A stretch of DNA of 64,000 bases from Chondrosia reniformis (Eukaryota > Porifera > Demospongiae > Chondrillida > Chondrillidae), in contig OX359191.1 of assembly GCA_947172415.1 (NCBI GenBank), positions 6,510,001-6,574,000 on the forward strand, written 5' to 3'. Positions 45,994 through 58,084 of this stretch are shown here, piece after piece. Position numbers and translations under genes: made by a program. The first letter of the stretch is position 1, and every line of letters starts with the position of its first letter. The notes beneath the pieces were generated by a model that saw nothing but the letters and a program-made list of their open reading frames with translations, was not told the origin of the DNA and did no database searches.

Positions 45994-48900
45994 TCAAATT
46001 AAAATGTAACATAAAAGCCACATTGCAGCAGTCAGCATCACACAGAAACCAATTCCTATAGAAAAATATCTAAACTATATATCATGCATGCAATGATTTT
46101 AACAGTTGATTTGTAGGAATACATGCACACTCAATTACCTTGTGATGAAGCAGGATCTGTTGTGATGTTGAAAGCTATGGTATCACTACCTTTGCTTTCT
46201 TTACCCATACAGTATGCCCTAATATTGATAGTGTAGGTTGTGGAAGCTTGCAAATTTGAGATAGTTACATTTTTATCTTCAGTTCTTTTTAAGGGATCTT
46301 CTGGAGAACGTATATGTGTAACCAAAATCACAGAAATTGAATATTCAAAGGTGCAATTCACATGACAATTGTCATAATGATCCCAATGAATAGAAATTGA
46401 GTCTTTTGTATGATTCTTTTCAGTAATGGTTGGAGGGAACACATCTAGAATATAAGCAAAATGTTATATATAAATACACAGCCAAATTTGGATATACAAT
46501 ATACTGTAAATATATACATTGGTAAGAATATAATTGCAATTTATCATTTAATGAACTCATATGCATGCAACTTAGTATATTAATATGCAAATTATTTTAT
46601 AACATATATATACCTGTAGCTTCAACATTTAAACTTTGGCTTTTCTCTACAAATGATGTATCATTAAACAGGATAGCACAATAAATTGGAACCTTCCCTT
46701 CTGGAATAAATGTTAAAGACACTTCATGATCACCAGTGATCATACTAAAATTTTCAATTTTAGCTAACGGTTCATTTTTAGAATCTGAACAAAGCTGAAC
46801 ACTTTTTATCTGTTGAAATCTATTGAATTGATATGAACAGGTTATGTTGACTTCTGTCTGATTGCAGACATAGATCTCAGTGGCAGGAGGATCTCTACGG
46901 ATGTGTGGTTTTCCTGAACGAGAAACATCACAAAATGTAAAATATTCTAGTCTAAGATGTGCATGTAATTATCCATGCAGAATGAATAAATACAGAAAAC
47001 CTTTTTAACAGCCAATAAATACAATTACACTCAATGACAGCTAGGGGCATAGCCAGGAATTTTCAAATGGGGGTTTCATTACGTTAACAGTACAAACATG
47101 ATGACTTGAAGTAATCTGAGGGTGTATCTTCAAATTCCAGCAACAAAATGTTCAGAAGCATCACTCAGTCATCTTCTAGTACAGTTCTCTTGTCACTATT
47201 ATTATGTACACTGTTCAAAAACATATTTCCCTTCTTTTTGAAAGGGGGTTTCACGAAACCCGTGGAAAATCCTCCCTACACCCTGGCCTGAATGACATGT
47301 AAATTCATAATTTTAATATATAATTCTTATCCACCTACATATACGTTGAAAATTAATTAATGTTTTCATGTGTAAGCTATTGACATGACTTACCTAGGGT
47401 TGTAATGTTTTTTGTGATAGTGTTACTAAAGATTGGAGGAGTAATCAAAAAAGAAGTTGTTAAATGTACTTTATATGTTGTTTCTGGCTCGAGATGTTCC
47501 AGCCAAATGTGATGTTCAGTTGTTAATTCTTTCCCTTTTTTTCCACCTCCTTCCCAAGATATATTGTAATCAGGTGAAATTTGATTATAGCAGGAAATCA
47601 CTGTATAATTCCACCTCAGTAAGATTCCAATGCTGGTTATACGAAAATCTCTTAAGGATGGGTTTAAAGGAGCTAATATATATATTACAAAAAATCATGA
47701 TTATATATATAATATTCATTTAAATTAAGTACTACACAGTGCAATTTACAAATTTAAAGTTATCAAAGGGTCTCTAACCCAGTTTATTATGTGAATGCAT
47801 GCAACCAACCGTTGGTATTTCTATATAATATATATACCTCTTGGGTAAAATCAACTTTGCTGTGGTTAAATTACTAGCTGAGACCCCTTTAAGAATGGCA
47901 GTGTTCAGGAAGCTTTAGTTTACGAAGCTTTTCCATCGTTTTTTATAAAGTTCAGGACACCTAAGTGTAAGTGTCCTTAATCGTTAAGATTAAGAATATA
48001 TATATTAAATCCTAACAAAGTGGCCAAATAGTTCGAGTTAATTCGGGGGAACTCAAAATACTTGTTTATATTACTTGTATACCCCCTTTTCTTCTTAATA
48101 TAATAGGTTTTGCAAATTTTCTTGGCAAAAATCGAAATAACGTCTCAGAAAAACCATGACCTCTTATCTAAAAATGGATAACAGAATACCATAATTTTGT
48201 TTTTCACTAATAACAAGGCTTCATGTAGAGTGCATTCAGACTTAGGGCTGTCTATTCTCTAGTTTGGAAACATTTATAACTGCCTACATAAGTTTGCATG
48301 TTGGTGCTAAAAAGATGATGAAAAAAATGAAATTCGGAAATGGACCTATTGCTGGTTTTGCAATTTAATTAAGCAAAATTTTGCCAGGTGTTTTCATACA
48401 CATGTACCATAATATATGTTGGCTTCACAGTGATCCTAAATAAATATAACACATATAAATTTCCTATATATAGGTATTCTGATAGCTATAGATCCTTTTC
48501 ATAATTATGTCATGATTTCCCGGTTTGTTGGCGCACTTTAACCTGTTGGCAAAACAAATAGGGTGGAAGGTATTCAGATGAAGTTTTTTCGTTTTTAAAA
48601 GCCATACCTGTCAGTTGTTGTGTTGTGCTGTAAATTGCACAGACAGATTTAGTAAGAACTCTGGGATAGGATTTTTCGTCTTTCCCGCTGATGAATATAA
48701 GCAAGAAAGAAATTCTGTTGCTGAGCAATATCCCGTGACAAATGGATTCCAAGGAAATTTAATCGCATTTGTGGTGAACATTTTGCTCGAGGAAGACCAT
48801 CTAAGAACCCCGAACATGTTGATTTCATGCCAACAATCATAAGAGACGAATAATTGTTTTACAAAATTACATAAGTGTTGTTGAATTTTACGAGTTAGAA

Positions 48901-51900
48901 TTTCTAGTACTATTACGCATCAATGAAAGACTTTTTACCCAATACAGCTCCAAGGTGTCGTTTGCCCTCTGTTGTCACCCTAACACCTGAGTCATGAAAA
49001 ATCCTGGTAGCATTGGACAGATGCTCCGGTTTCACAATGAGCCAGGTCTTGCTAGGGTTGGCAAAGCAGCCATAACTTGGGCCAAGAGATACTATCATGT
49101 CCCACCACTTTCGTAGTTGTGTCAGCTTGCCCCCTGCATCATCTGTGAACCAAATCTGTTGGGCAAGGTGGTCCAGCTGTTTGATGAGTGTCAGGACACC
49201 CAGAGCATACATCCCCATGGCCAGAGGGTCTCCCTGAGTGGTGCCTTCCTGTGACAGAATTGTTTCCCCATCTATTAATAATTTAGTGCTTCTTCTGTAC
49301 GTATTGAAAAGTACAGTGGCAAGTGATGGACAGAGCACTTGAACATTGCGCAGCGTGGACTGCCTGTTTAAACTTTTGTGGCATCAACTTGCAAGACCGC
49401 TTCTGTGTGCTCCTCCTGAAACATCTTTTCCATTGCATGAACCACGGCTTCACAGCCTGCCTCTTGCCCAGCACACAACTGGGCGGATCCTGCAGCTTCT
49501 TGGATGTCGGGACCTAGTATGCGGAGGATGGCCTTGGCCATGATACGGCGACAGGTTTCTCCAATACCAATCGGATGAACTTCTGGGCATTTATTTAGGG
49601 CAACCAGCCAAGAGGCTGTGAGTGGAGCAAGGCCGGCTGGATTGACTATCTTTGTACATATGTACCTTGCCACCAGAGCCACAGCGCTGCACAACTCGGA
49701 GGAACGCTCCTGAAAGAGGTGCACAAGAGTCTCCACCCACACAGGTAGAACATGTGCAAATTACACACAAAAAAGGGCGTTTTGTGGTTTTAAAAGAATT
49801 TGTTTATATAAGAGTGTCTCACAATTAAATGAGTAGGTTGGTCATGTGCAAGGTACGTGATTTGATTGATGATTCATTTTGACAAATAAATTATTAGAGT
49901 ACAGACAAGTTGTTTTATCTTTTGTTTCTTGGGTAATACGTTTTACTTGCAACGGATGGCTTAAACAACTCTCTGATCGATTGAATCTCCAAATCGAATG
50001 TCAGAAGTACGTAACTTACATATTCAATGAATTTTAAGAGGCACCTCAGTGAAAAGTTAGATACGTTTGTATAGAAGTCTGGTGATGCTAGAATTACGAC
50101 TTTTAACCTTTGTTTTTATGACCGTGTTTTCGATTAAAGTATTTTTAATGTCCAAATAAATCGTTGTCTTATCCATTGGTAAGTGATTTACGAGGGAGTT
50201 TTCCGTCAAATATTGAAGTAGATAATTTCAAAAGTTATTAGTTCTTTTTTGATCTTCTGACATCTAATAAAAGCGGGGAAAATATATGGGGTGCCATTTA
50301 TGTCAAAAATGCTCTTAGATTTTGAGTACTATTTATTATATAGGACATCCTATTTATTATATAGGACATTCTATTTATTATATATATAGTACATTCTATT
50401 TATTATATAGGACATTCTATTTATTATATATATAGGACATTCTATTTATTATATAGGACATTCTATTTATTATATAGGACATTCTATTTATTATATAGGA
50501 CATTCTATTTATTATATAGGACATTCTATTTATTATATAGGACATTCTATTTATTATATAGGACATCCTATTTATTAAATAGGAAGTCCTAACATTGTGG
50601 AATTCTGATTGATGTTTTAGACTAATATATATGTGCATGACCCCATAGAGTCCACTCCTGAAGGGCCGGCACCACCTTGGGACCGAATAACAGCTGACCA
50701 TATCATCTCTCCATCTAGCTGCTCAATCATTACCGGGTGAGTTTCGGGTGCTGGAGAAGGAAGATGGAGGAGGTTTTCAGGGTGGGTAGGTTGGCCTGGA
50801 GGGTGCTTATTGATCAGGATGTCTCAAACTGTTTGCTATGATATGTGCTGGGCATTTGTGGATGGAACTATGCTGTTAAGAGAGAGAACCCCGTTCTTGC
50901 CTTGTGTGTCCAATAGTCACAGCGATGCTTTTACCTTGCCTTGTAGAATTAGCCTCACAAACTGTTGAGTGGTATGCAGTTCATTGTCGTTACTTTTCCT
51001 CTGATTCAAAGCAGTGTGAAATTGTCTTTGGATGGTACGACCTTCTTGGACAATAGGGCATCGATTTCTCCCTCCTAGTCTTCCACAGGTTGATCCACCT
51101 CTACAGGCATCGGACATGATCCCGTGACTTTGAGTGATTATGGGGCTTCTGTAACAGCAAGATGGGCATCACCATTGCAGCTTTTAGTACAATGGACTCC
51201 AAAGCAGAACCCTCACCATAGGAACAGAACAGACTAGCCATATGCATAGCCAACAAAAAAGAAGTTCCAGCTTTCTCCGTTGGCACTAGGAATAGGTTAT
51301 ATATGCCTCCAGCTGGTAGCTTCAACATAAGCTGAGTCAATGGCATTGCAGAAGCTCTCTCCATCCAGGTTTCCCCACATGAAGTTTGGAGCATTCATAC
51401 ATGGGAAGGAAGGTAGGTTGGGAATGAGGTGAGTTGGCATTGTATCTGCTGGAGACAATTCTATGTCCTCACAAGCAATGGGTTGTGAAACAACCAAATT
51501 CGAGATTGTCCCTTGTAGGCCATTGTCGACCCAAGTAGTTCCTTCCGCATTCCTCTCGGCTTCGATTATACTTGGGTCTCCTGATGTGAAAGTGGGGGGT
51601 TGTTGCTGAGATGGCAGGTTGATTCCATCCGTGTTTTGACACCTGGCAAGTCGCATGGGTTGACAGGAAGAACACTTTCTCCCCCCTTTCATGCACGAGC
51701 AATTTTTGCACCGCCCACTACTATTGCACGAACAACGCGCAGATGGGCATGATGCAGTCTCTTCAGTGTGTAGTACATCCTCTCCAATCAATACTAAATC
51801 TTCTGTTGGCTCTGGATCAAGTTCTAAAAAGGGAAATTTGCCGAATCACTAGAGCATCACGAGGGCATCATCCACCATCTTCGTCATTCAAATTATACAT

Positions 51901-54900
51901 ATATCGATGTGTAAATAAATCAAAGTGTTATAATAGTTGTGTATCAACCCGTATAATATATAGAGATATATATCTATCTATCTTTCCGTAACATGAAGCC
52001 ATGCAACGTAATCGGCAAATTAAAACAATATAAGGGGCTGCCTACAGCAGCCCCTAAAAATATACAGTAATGATGTTAGAAGTATATATAGGAATGGCAT
52101 GTAGTGTTGCACCAGTGACTAGTATATACATCTGCAAAGGGGTTTGGTAGTACATTTGTGAGAATCACTGTGACTATAAATCTATGACTGTATAGGGGTC
52201 CTTATGGAGATTATAGACAGCCAGTAAAAAGAGGGAGGTTGCACCAGTCTGGTTTGGGTTCTAAGTTCTCAAGTTTTAAGAAATCTATGTGCTTCCTAAT
52301 TAACTGCCGGGGTCCTATGGCATGCACATTTAGCATAAGTGGAGGTACTGCCTAGTTCTTCATTATTGATTTGTCTATAGTAGGACTTACGTATAAATAT
52401 TATATTATTAGAGGCTTATCGGCAAGGGCTATAACATACTTATTATTTAGGTCTGTTAAGAATTTCTTAATTGTAGGGCAAGTAAGGCCACTGAGGACTT
52501 GATATACAATTTATATAGCTTAGAGATCCTATCATTAATTTTATTAAGTACAGCATTTTCCCACTCAATAAATACCGAAGTAGATATATTTTCTCTGTGG
52601 GCCCAGGCAATCTTACATTTTCTAAGACCTCACTTACACATGCTTAAAGCAGTTACCCAGTTAAAGTTATAACTTTCTCAATTTTGGTCTTTTCTTAAGA
52701 AATTTCTAAGTTTTGGGTTACTATATAACAATATGTAGGTAGCCTGTTAAAACATGGTTTAGGGGCTTGTAAATGAAGGGGACTTGTGACACTCACATGG
52801 TTCTGGTTTTATAAAAACATCTGACTTACAGGCTTATATGAAAAGTTAGATTTGAGGTCCTATTGGTTGGGTATATTTCCACACTACACACGGGGCTCTT
52901 TGCAGGGACATATATAAAGGCTGAGGCCTTTAATTTATTTAATGTACAATGTTCCTTGTGTGCAAGTTACCAAATGTTCTCTAACCCTGTAAGTTATGTG
53001 AATGCATGTAATCAACCATAGGTACTACTTTCTCACATTCGAGGCAAATCAAACAAAGAGTCTGAGGTGATTATTGGCTGAGACCCCCTGCATGAGACTG
53101 GAATTTTTGCTGATAATGGCATGCAGATGCATCATCTTCCAGTCTATACTAAGGTGTGAAAAGGTATTTGGAAGGCCATGTGTTTAACCTTCTATGATCT
53201 ATAGAGACTACTACTCTGTATGCAATTGTGAATTTCAGTGTGGCTAAAGTCTTGTAGCGTTTAATATACCTGATTGTGATTATTTTTGCATCCGTGTACA
53301 AATTCGTAACTTGCACTGTGTAGTACTTAATTGTAATTAAACATGTATAATATGTATATATATATCTTTCTGTAACATGAAGCAATAAGGGGCTGCCCCT
53401 AAAAATCATTTTAATTTAAAATACGTTTTATACCCTGACTTAACTTTATGCTAATATACCCATTCTATATAGGTCCTTTCTTGGAGCCATATGAATTATT
53501 TAGATTAGATAAATGGTTTTTATTTTGTAACTTACATGTGATTCAAAATGGTTAACTAATCATATACTTAGCTTAAACTAGTGGCTATCAGGTGCATAAA
53601 TGACATTATTAGTTTCGTACCTGTATATTAAGACCACTTAGTTTGGTCCCACAGGTGGTCTCTATATACAGGTTCCACTGTAAATGTTTCTATGCACTGT
53701 TATGACTTACGAAGTAATTCAATGTCAAATTTGTCACTTGAAATTCTTTCACCATCACTCCGTATATGGCAGGTATAATACAAATAGTGATCCGGAAAGG
53801 CTTCCTGGGTGAATTTTATTGTCAATTTACTCTCATTGCCTGCCAAAGCTGTGATAGTCTCTATTGGACTAGGAGTAACAGAAGCATTATTTTTCTCCCA
53901 AATGGCTGTACCAGCCATTTGTGGATATTCACATATAAGATCAATTTTTTCTCCGTAGCAAAAAGGTCGACGTGGTCCCTTAATCTTGACAGAGGTATCA
54001 GATTCTATAAAACAGAGTTTTTTTAATTATTCTATATGCTTGTTACATAGTTCAAGTTATACTTTATATATACTGTATATATCCGAATAGAGGCCCGGTC
54101 CTCTACTTCTTTCCAGGGAGTTTTGACCCGGCCTCTATTCGAGCCCTGCTTCTATAAAATTACCTGAATTTTTGTTTGATACCTAGCCTTGCTTCCAATA
54201 TAAAATCAGTCTCTGTTTACGCGTGGGGAGGAGCATGGCCGCCAGTCCAGATTCGCAAGCGCCTACTTCTGTCGTGAAAGAGAGCGTTGTTAGAGGCCAC
54301 CATGTGTACAAGAAGTCTGGACCCCAGTCATCGGAGAGCTGCTGCCGCTGAAAGCGACTTCTTCTTAGACATTGTTCGCTTGCAGCAAGAAGCTCACGCA
54401 TAGCGGTTGTCGCACCTCACAGTTGCCCACGGAGCACAAACCGTGTCGATCGAGAGGCCTTGTGTATCAATCCGGCAAAGCCGGCCACTATTCGAGACCC
54501 GGCCTCTATTAAAGAATTGCTCTTGGCACCCCCAGCCTCTTTTTGAGCCCGGCTATATAGCCATGGCAAGGAGCTAAACCGTCCTCGCCTCTGCAGGTTT
54601 TAATAATATAATTTATACTCTTTGTAGTTTCATTATAGTACAATACATATCCTAATAATAACAATAAATAGAAGTTTAATATAATATTATTTTCTTACCT
54701 TGAGCAGTAGTTCCATATATTCTCCTACTATATGGCCCTATATGTCCATGAAAAACAGCAGCTACTTCAATAGAGTAGTTCGTGTTGGGTTGTAGATTAG
54801 TTATTTTAACATTAAGTTTGGAGGATGCAGAATTAACAGATAGGATAGATTTTAATGAATAAGAACTATCCCATGGGTAGCTATAGTACTGGATGTAATA

Positions 54901-56916
54901 CTCAATAGGTGATGCTCTTTCTTCTATATTCAGTGGTAGTTCTGCTTGTAGTTCAAGCCAATTACTGCTTTGGTTCAAAATTTTAATGTTTTCAGGCCTT
55001 GACACTATATAAAAATTAGGTTAATTATAAAATCAATGCTCTGCATTTATATATAAATATATATTATATACACACAGCTTCTTATATATACAATTAATGT
55101 TTAAAAATTGCAGTGTATAGTTTATTCTTTACAAAGGCCAAGTGTCCATATAATACATTTATCTATATCAACATGTAGATATAATGTTGTTGGAATGATA
55201 TAACGTTAAACAGAGTTAATGTATGGAGCCCTACGTCAATGGGCAATTTTATATAGGGGTTGACCAGTGAGAAACATGGCTGCCATTTTACGCTACTATA
55301 ATTCTATACAGAGATATATATGTACAAGGAGCTATAAATCAATTACTGTGTTTGGACACATAAAATGCAGCTGCATCTCTTACATAGCAACATTAACATT
55401 AGTTACCTTAGTAACAGTTATAAGCAAGAAAAACCCACCCTTCCCACCCATTCAATTCTCAATGCAGGTTATATATATATATATATATATACATGCATGC
55501 AGGTATATAGGTTGTCAGCCAGGGCTTATCAGTCTCCAGGTATATAGGTATGTGGGTTTAGAAGCAGATATATACAAATGAACACATACCTTTATAGGTA
55601 ATTGAGTCAGAATATGTTGATGGATGTTTACTCTTAATTTGTATATTAATTTATGGCATGTGAGGTATAAATAGATATTCTTAACTCACATGTTGACAGT
55701 TAAGGATAAGCATTTATCTTCATACTTTGTATATATACGTAGTTACACATATCATGGCCCCCATGTTATTAAGTTATTTCATTTTCTCTGGAGTCTCTAT
55801 TAGAGTTTGGAATCCTTGCCAGGTTCCAGGGTTTGTGTTCTCCATCATTTTGATGTGATCAGGCCAATGAGCGGGTATGCAATATGCGGTTAGCACCTTA
55901 CCCCCAATTTAAAGCTCCTAGGGGAGGCAAATTTATGCATGCACGAGGTGTTCATCCTCTCACCTTATAGGTATACAGTAAATGCTGGGAACCTAAGAAT
56001 GGACACTTCTAGGCCAGACTCTAGTTATTATAAAGGATGCCTGTTGCTCTCAGGCACAGGGCTTCATATACTTAGATAATAGGTATATTGTAGGGCCGTG
56101 CATAATTTAGATCTACAGTTCTTAAGTATTAATTTGCACCCTGTGCACTTCTCTCATCACATTTGGGAGTATTCTTTATAAATAGCATGGCTGGCTTTAA
56201 AGGTATGGGGTGCACCAGTAATGGCAACCCCTAGAAAATCAGTGTCTAGTTGATATACTGCATACCCTGGCCTTCTGCCAGCTCAATGCATAGATATGCA
56301 TAGGCTAAAAGGTTTTCTAACCCTGGTATCTGGCAAGGAAGGTGTGAGCAGGTATGCGATAGCTTCAAGTTGCGGTTCAAGGTATAGGTGTAGGCATTGA
56401 TCAAGTGGAATATATTAATCAAGCTATTGCAGACTAGCATTTATGGCAATCTATATATATAGCAGCTCTTAAAGATGCATGCATAGGGCATCTTTAAATT
56501 GTCTCTTTGAGTATATATATGTATAGAGATATGGTCACAAAATTATTGATGTATATATTCTCAGTTTTATTACCGTCTATATTATATTTAGAGCTAAACC
56601 ATACCTTCACAATGTAGAAAAACTGCTCCAGGACCATGGCATGTAGTTAGTCGTGATTCATTATAACAATCCATTAAATTGGTTTCATTTCCAGAACAGT
56701 GAAAAGTATATGGATGATAACTATAATTCATTGCTTCTTTGAATATATTAGTGAGAGATGAAGCTACTAATCCCATTTCCCTGCAAGCAACTTGAGCACT
56801 TTTGTGATTCCAGCTGTCACCGCATACAGCCAAAGGAGAATTATTATGACAAACTAAGAGCATCCCATGGATACTGCATTTAGCTTGATCATTTTCATAA
56901 AGACAAACAGATGTTT
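45994..56916 (-). CDS. SRCR/FN3/Ig cell-surface receptor, 3' portion, C-terminal membrane anchor
   Basis: Seven exons, all joined in phase 1. SRCR domain 56605-56916 (MLLVCHNNSPLAVCGDSW, AQVACREMGL, FHCSGNETNLMDC). FN3 54699-55004 (NLQPNTNYSIEVAAVFHG). Ig-like 53711-54004 (DLICEYP...YYTCHIRSDG). FN3 47394-47672 (HLEPETTYKVHLTTS). Ig-like 46614-46913 (NITCSYQF...PIYCAILFND). FN3 46139-46444 (NLQASTTYTINIRAYC). Last exon 45994-46055: one hydrophobic helix (IGFCVMLTAAMWLLCYILI), then TGA. One domain per symmetrical exon is the classic exon-shuffling pattern. Many N-x-S/T sites support an extracellular location. The protein would end in the membrane with no cytoplasmic tail, so any signalling needs a partner; a GPI-type C-terminal signal is possible. 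The signal peptide and further N-terminal exons were not found. Adhesion or innate recognition is inferred from domain content only. Confidence 0.87.
47755..47890. repeat. Interspersed repeat, copy 1
   Basis: Shares tatgtgaatgcatgcaacca and the ctgagacccc end with 52963-53100. In an intron of the SRCR receptor. No ORF. Confidence 0.55.
47890..48370. mobile_element. MITE-like repeat, inverse of 59405-59645
   Basis: Contains ggcagtgttcaggaagcttt, aagttcaggacacctaagtg and gagttaattcggggg. The reverse complement occurs in order at 59405-59580 (and partly at 58135-58165). The right part resembles the interior of the 24639-25566 element (catgatcact/aagaaaa region). No ORF. Confidence 0.6.
48612..48842 (+). 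pseudogene. THAP zinc-finger domain with a frameshift
   Basis: First frame: CCAVNCTDRFSKNSGIGFFV, then FPADEYKQERN (the C-x(2-4)-C and F-P of a THAP finger). Second frame from about 48735: RDKWIPRKFNRICGEHFARG, then PEHVDFMPTI (the W, C, H and F positions and the closing P). One missing base near 48725 separates the halves. THAP domains bind DNA and occur in P-element/Kolobok transposases and in host genes; a transposase relic is more likely because repeats surround it. It lies in the large intron of the SRCR receptor, on the opposite strand. Confidence 0.75.
48913..51791 (-). pseudogene. Reverse-transcriptase element with Cys-rich N-terminus, decayed
   Basis: From right to left: a Cys-rich segment (CPSARCSCNSSGRCKNCSCM, then KGGRKCSSCQPMRLARC; 51620-51755); GESFCNAIDSAYVEA and EKAGTSFLLAMHMASLFCSY (51100-51400); a middle part with EGRTIQ (50917-51100); then the polymerase: HPIGIGETCRRIMAKAILRI, GSAQLCAGQEAGCEAVVHAM (49370-49740), EGTTQGDPLAMGMYALGVL and IWFTDDAGG (48913-49338). 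TQGDPLAM and TDDA correspond to reverse-transcriptase motifs, with FTDD for the usual YADD. I recognise the family as a recurrent invertebrate element but cannot name its clade. Frameshifts and a minisatellite at 50335-50590 break it. Confidence 0.75.
50335..50590. repeat. 21-bp minisatellite
   Basis: About eleven copies of a 21-bp unit containing tatttattatataggacat, with two longer variants (tatatatag). It interrupts the reverse-transcriptase element. The repeated ORF here (NRMSYII) is an artefact of the 21-bp period. Confidence 0.93.
51880..52075. repeat. Repeat family with ggggctgcc tail, copy 1
   Basis: Contains aagtgttataatagttgtgt and aaggggctgcctacagcagcc. Related segments are at 53330-53425 (ttctgtaacatgaagcaata then aggggctgccccta), 58085-58235 and 59580-59645. 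Probably one dispersed family. Confidence 0.5.
52340..52865 (-). pseudogene. Penelope-like/RT element remnant
   Basis: Minus-strand frames, broken by two shifts, read ESYNFNWVTALSMCK, then AHRENISTSVFIEWENAVLN, then LSGLTCPTIKKFLTDLNNKY and VIALADK. The last part resembles the VxxPADKA region preceding the PLE polymerase motifs. In the intron between the Ig exon at 53711 and the FN3 exon at 47672. Heavily decayed. Confidence 0.5.
52963..53100. repeat. Interspersed repeat, copy 2
   Basis: Partner of 47755-47890 (tatgtgaatgcatgtaatca; ggctgagaccccct), same orientation. Confidence 0.55.
54085..54575. mobile_element. GC-rich DNA-transposon-like island
   Basis: GC-rich against the AT-rich surroundings. 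The ends carry repeated cggcctctattcgag and ctctatt motifs in both orientations (54090-54145 and 54490-54555). Inside, an ATG at 54235 opens MAASPDSQAPTSVVKESVVR with GHHVYK, stopping after 38 codons, and further coding-like sequence follows in other frames. It looks like a decayed transposon inserted in an intron of the SRCR receptor, with a base composition suggesting a different origin. Confidence 0.5.
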
Positions 56917-56955
56917 CTATACATTTATAAATGAAAGGATATATATAAGTACTAG

Positions 56956-57052
56956 TTATACCACACTCAAGTGTGATGCATAAGTAACATCTGCCCGAGG
57001 CCGATGGTCGAGGGTGGATATCACTTATACATCACACTTGAGTGTGGTATAA
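56956..57052. mobile_element. 97-bp perfect foldback
   Basis: A 23-bp perfect inverted repeat (ttataccacactcaagtgtg... and its complement) with a loop of about 50 bp. Very small MITE or a strong cruciform; no ORF. Confidence 0.8.
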
Positions 57053-57345
57053 TTAATATATATCACATATGACTTGAATTAATTGTAAAGATGATAATAA
57101 GGTATTGTAAAGTGAGTAGGCCTACTGGTGTTATAACATTTATCACTAGTTCAAGTGTGAAATATAAGGTTTATAACACCCCAGATATCACCCAGTTGCC
57201 CTGGTAACGTGATATATATGTACACATCTATACACATGCTATGATCCATGATGGTACATGAGGTGATAAGAGTTGTTTGTTGCGATAATGATTTAATCCC
57301 GAGGTATTATTGGGCAACAGCAATATAAATTATTGATAATAGAAC

Positions 57346-57370
57346 GTTTCAACCAGTAGGTCTTCATCAG
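57346..57370 (-). ncRNA. Hammerhead-core-like motif 5
   Basis: Minus strand: CTGATGA, A, GACC-TACT-GGTT, GAAAC. G-U wobble closes the stem. Confidence 0.38.
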
Positions 57371-57862
57371 CAAACATGATAATTGAGGAATGGTTGGCGT
57401 TTATATAGAAGTTGGATGAGAGGTGTGAAAAGATGATGTCATGAAATTGCGCCGAATATTAAATTAAGATAAAAATGAATTCTAGGCTAAGGGAGTTAAT
57501 TGATTAGGTCATTCCAAATAGGATCAAGGGAGATTCCCTGGTAGGCTTGATCATCTTGACATGGGGGGCAACTGAGTTGTTGTTATCAGTTGCCACCCAT
57601 GTCAGGGACACTGGAAATAACATCGTCTGGAAGGATGCTAAAGTAATCCTAAAAGAAAGACACAAGACCAGAAGGAAGGTAAAAGAAGCCATCATAATCA
57701 AGACTACCACCTGCTTCAACATGGATCAGGGAATGACCTAATCAATCTTAGCCTAGATTCATTTTTATCTAAATTAATTATTTGGCGCAATTTCATTACA
57801 TCACACCTCTCATCCAACTTCTATATATATAAACCCCAACCATTCCTCATTTATCATGTTTG

Positions 57863-57887
57863 CTGATGAAGACCTACGGGTTGAAAC
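57863..57887 (+). ncRNA. Hammerhead-core-like motif 6
   Basis: CTGATGA, A, GACC-TACG-GGTT, GAAAC. Mirror image of motif 5 at the other end of the PLE fragment. Confidence 0.38.
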
Positions 57888-58084
57888 GTTCTATTATCAA
57901 TAATTAATGTTGCTGTTGCTCAATAATACCTCGGGATTAAATATATATAGTATATCTATGAAGACCAAATTTATGAACATGTAAAGGTGTTGTAGTGAGC
58001 TCGAGGGTATCCACCCTAGATTTTCTGCTGTAACATAAAGCTGGATCACAAACAATATTCTGTAACTAGTATTTTGGGTTTAAA

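Larger units (their letters stand above)
57335..57905 (+). mobile_element. Penelope-like element tail between inverted ends
   Basis: At 57575-57740 the plus frame reads LLSVATHVRDTGNNIVWKDA, then KVILKERHKTRRKVKEAIII and FNMDQGMT. This is the C-terminal GIY-YIG region of PLEs (H...H-I-W..A.V...E....RK-KEAI.I......N.D.G). Flanks at 57335-57515 and 57733-57905 are long imperfect inverted copies of each other, each with a hammerhead-like motif. This arrangement recalls the inverted pseudo-LTR structure of PLEs. Confidence 0.8.

Noticed and set aside
47045..47285. Possible transposon between FN3 and Ig exons (catagccagg start, gggggtttca internal)
   Set aside because: Looks repetitive, but I found no second copy in the window and no clear terminal repeats.
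50417..50701. Repeated NRMSYII protein
   Set aside because: Artefact of the 21-bp minisatellite.
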